Positions 55,035 through 55,154 of a DNA stretch of 55,154 nucleotides are shown in pieces. The position numbers and the translations under genes were made by a program. Source of the stretch: Paracoccus rhizosphaerae (GTDB lineage Bacteria; Pseudomonadota; Alphaproteobacteria; Rhodobacterales; Rhodobacteraceae). The number at the start of each line of letters is the position of its first letter. Position 1 is the stretch's first letter. The DNA is taken from the NCBI RefSeq assembly GCF_026162645.1, contig NZ_JAOTBE010000020.1:1-55154 (forward strand), in the 5' to 3' direction. A model generated the notes under the pieces. That model made no database searches. It saw only the letters and a list, made by a program, of their open reading frames with translations, and was not told the DNA's origin.

Positions 55035-55154
55035 CTAGGTGTCACATCCCGCGTGATTATACGGCCGCTTCTTGAAGATGTCCGGCCTTTGCCTTTGCCA
55101 GTCCTTGAGCGCGTTGATGGGCGTTTGCCCCTTCAACACTGATTGGGGGAGTTG
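55035..55154 (-). CDS. IS481-family transposase, C-terminal end (partial)
   Basis: The minus strand from the right edge reads QLPQSVLKGQTPINALKDWQ and ends KKRPYNHAGCDT at the TAG 55035-55037. This is the C-terminus of an IS481 transposase; the catalytic core lies outside the window, so whether the copy is intact is unknown. Same family as the N-terminal scrap at 32172-32315. Confidence 0.8.
   Translation of the reverse strand, partial: QLPQSVLKGQTPINALKDWQRQRPDIFKKRPYNHAGCDT

Noticed and set aside
54780..55142. 120-codon frame on the plus strand at the right edge
   Set aside because: The second half is antisense to the IS481 C-terminus and the first half has no family likeness.

Overview
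The window looks like chromosomal DNA of a high-GC alphaproteobacterium of the Rhodobacteraceae, most likely Paracoccus or a close relative. This rests on recognised family sequences, not on any search. The pointers are an Mcl1-type malyl-CoA lyase almost identical to the remembered Rhodobacter protein, the TauE/TIGR02186 pair, an opgG-opgH-opgC operon, the coupled surE-pcm-nlpD order, and insertion sequences typical of Paracoccus.

Region 1 (1-28.6 kb) is ordinary, dense core genome. It holds a TM2 protein, then a minus-strand series with rpmI-rplT, an NTF2-like protein, a cytochrome P450, an AGCS amino-acid symporter, pheS and a YrhK protein. Next come pyk, an N-formylglutamate amidohydrolase, a D-amino-acid transaminase, mcl1, the TauE/TIGR02186 pair, surE-pcm-nlpD, a TolC protein coupled to a second PCM-like protein, tRNA-Cys, a Kdo transferase, DUF1178, lysC, ptsP and the osmoregulated periplasmic glucan operon.

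Region 2 (28.6-33.1 kb) is an insertion-sequence graveyard on the minus strand: an IS256 element nested in an IS630 element, an IS5-type relic fused to an IS481 N-terminal relic, and a plus-strand decayed nadA.

Region 3 (33.1-46.3 kb) is a glycine betaine catabolism island. A BCCT carrier would import betaine. GbcA/GbcB would demethylate it to dimethylglycine plus formaldehyde. An 853-residue dimethylglycine/sarcosine dehydrogenase-type flavoprotein with a GcvT-like folate half would continue, passing electrons to a dedicated ETF (etfB-etfA) and one-carbon units to tetrahydrofolate. FolD and PurU would turn methylene-THF into formate and free THF. A GbdR-like AraC regulator and a GcvA-like LysR regulator sit at the divergent control regions.

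Region 4 (46.3-48.7 kb) is a second graveyard: an IS630 C-terminal scrap joined directly to fragments of imuB, dnaE2 and an ABC-F ATPase, all on the plus strand and all broken.

Region 5 (48.8-54.5 kb) is an intact, translationally coupled seven-gene MoxR / DUF58 / DUF4381-like / BatA / BatB / TPR / BatD operon, followed by a long stem-loop and the 3' end of an IS481-family transposase that runs off the right edge. I found no CRISPR array, no rRNA and only one tRNA. No clearly new system could be demonstrated. The best leads are the operator-like inverted repeats of the betaine island, the relic mutagenesis cassette and the Bat operon of unknown client.
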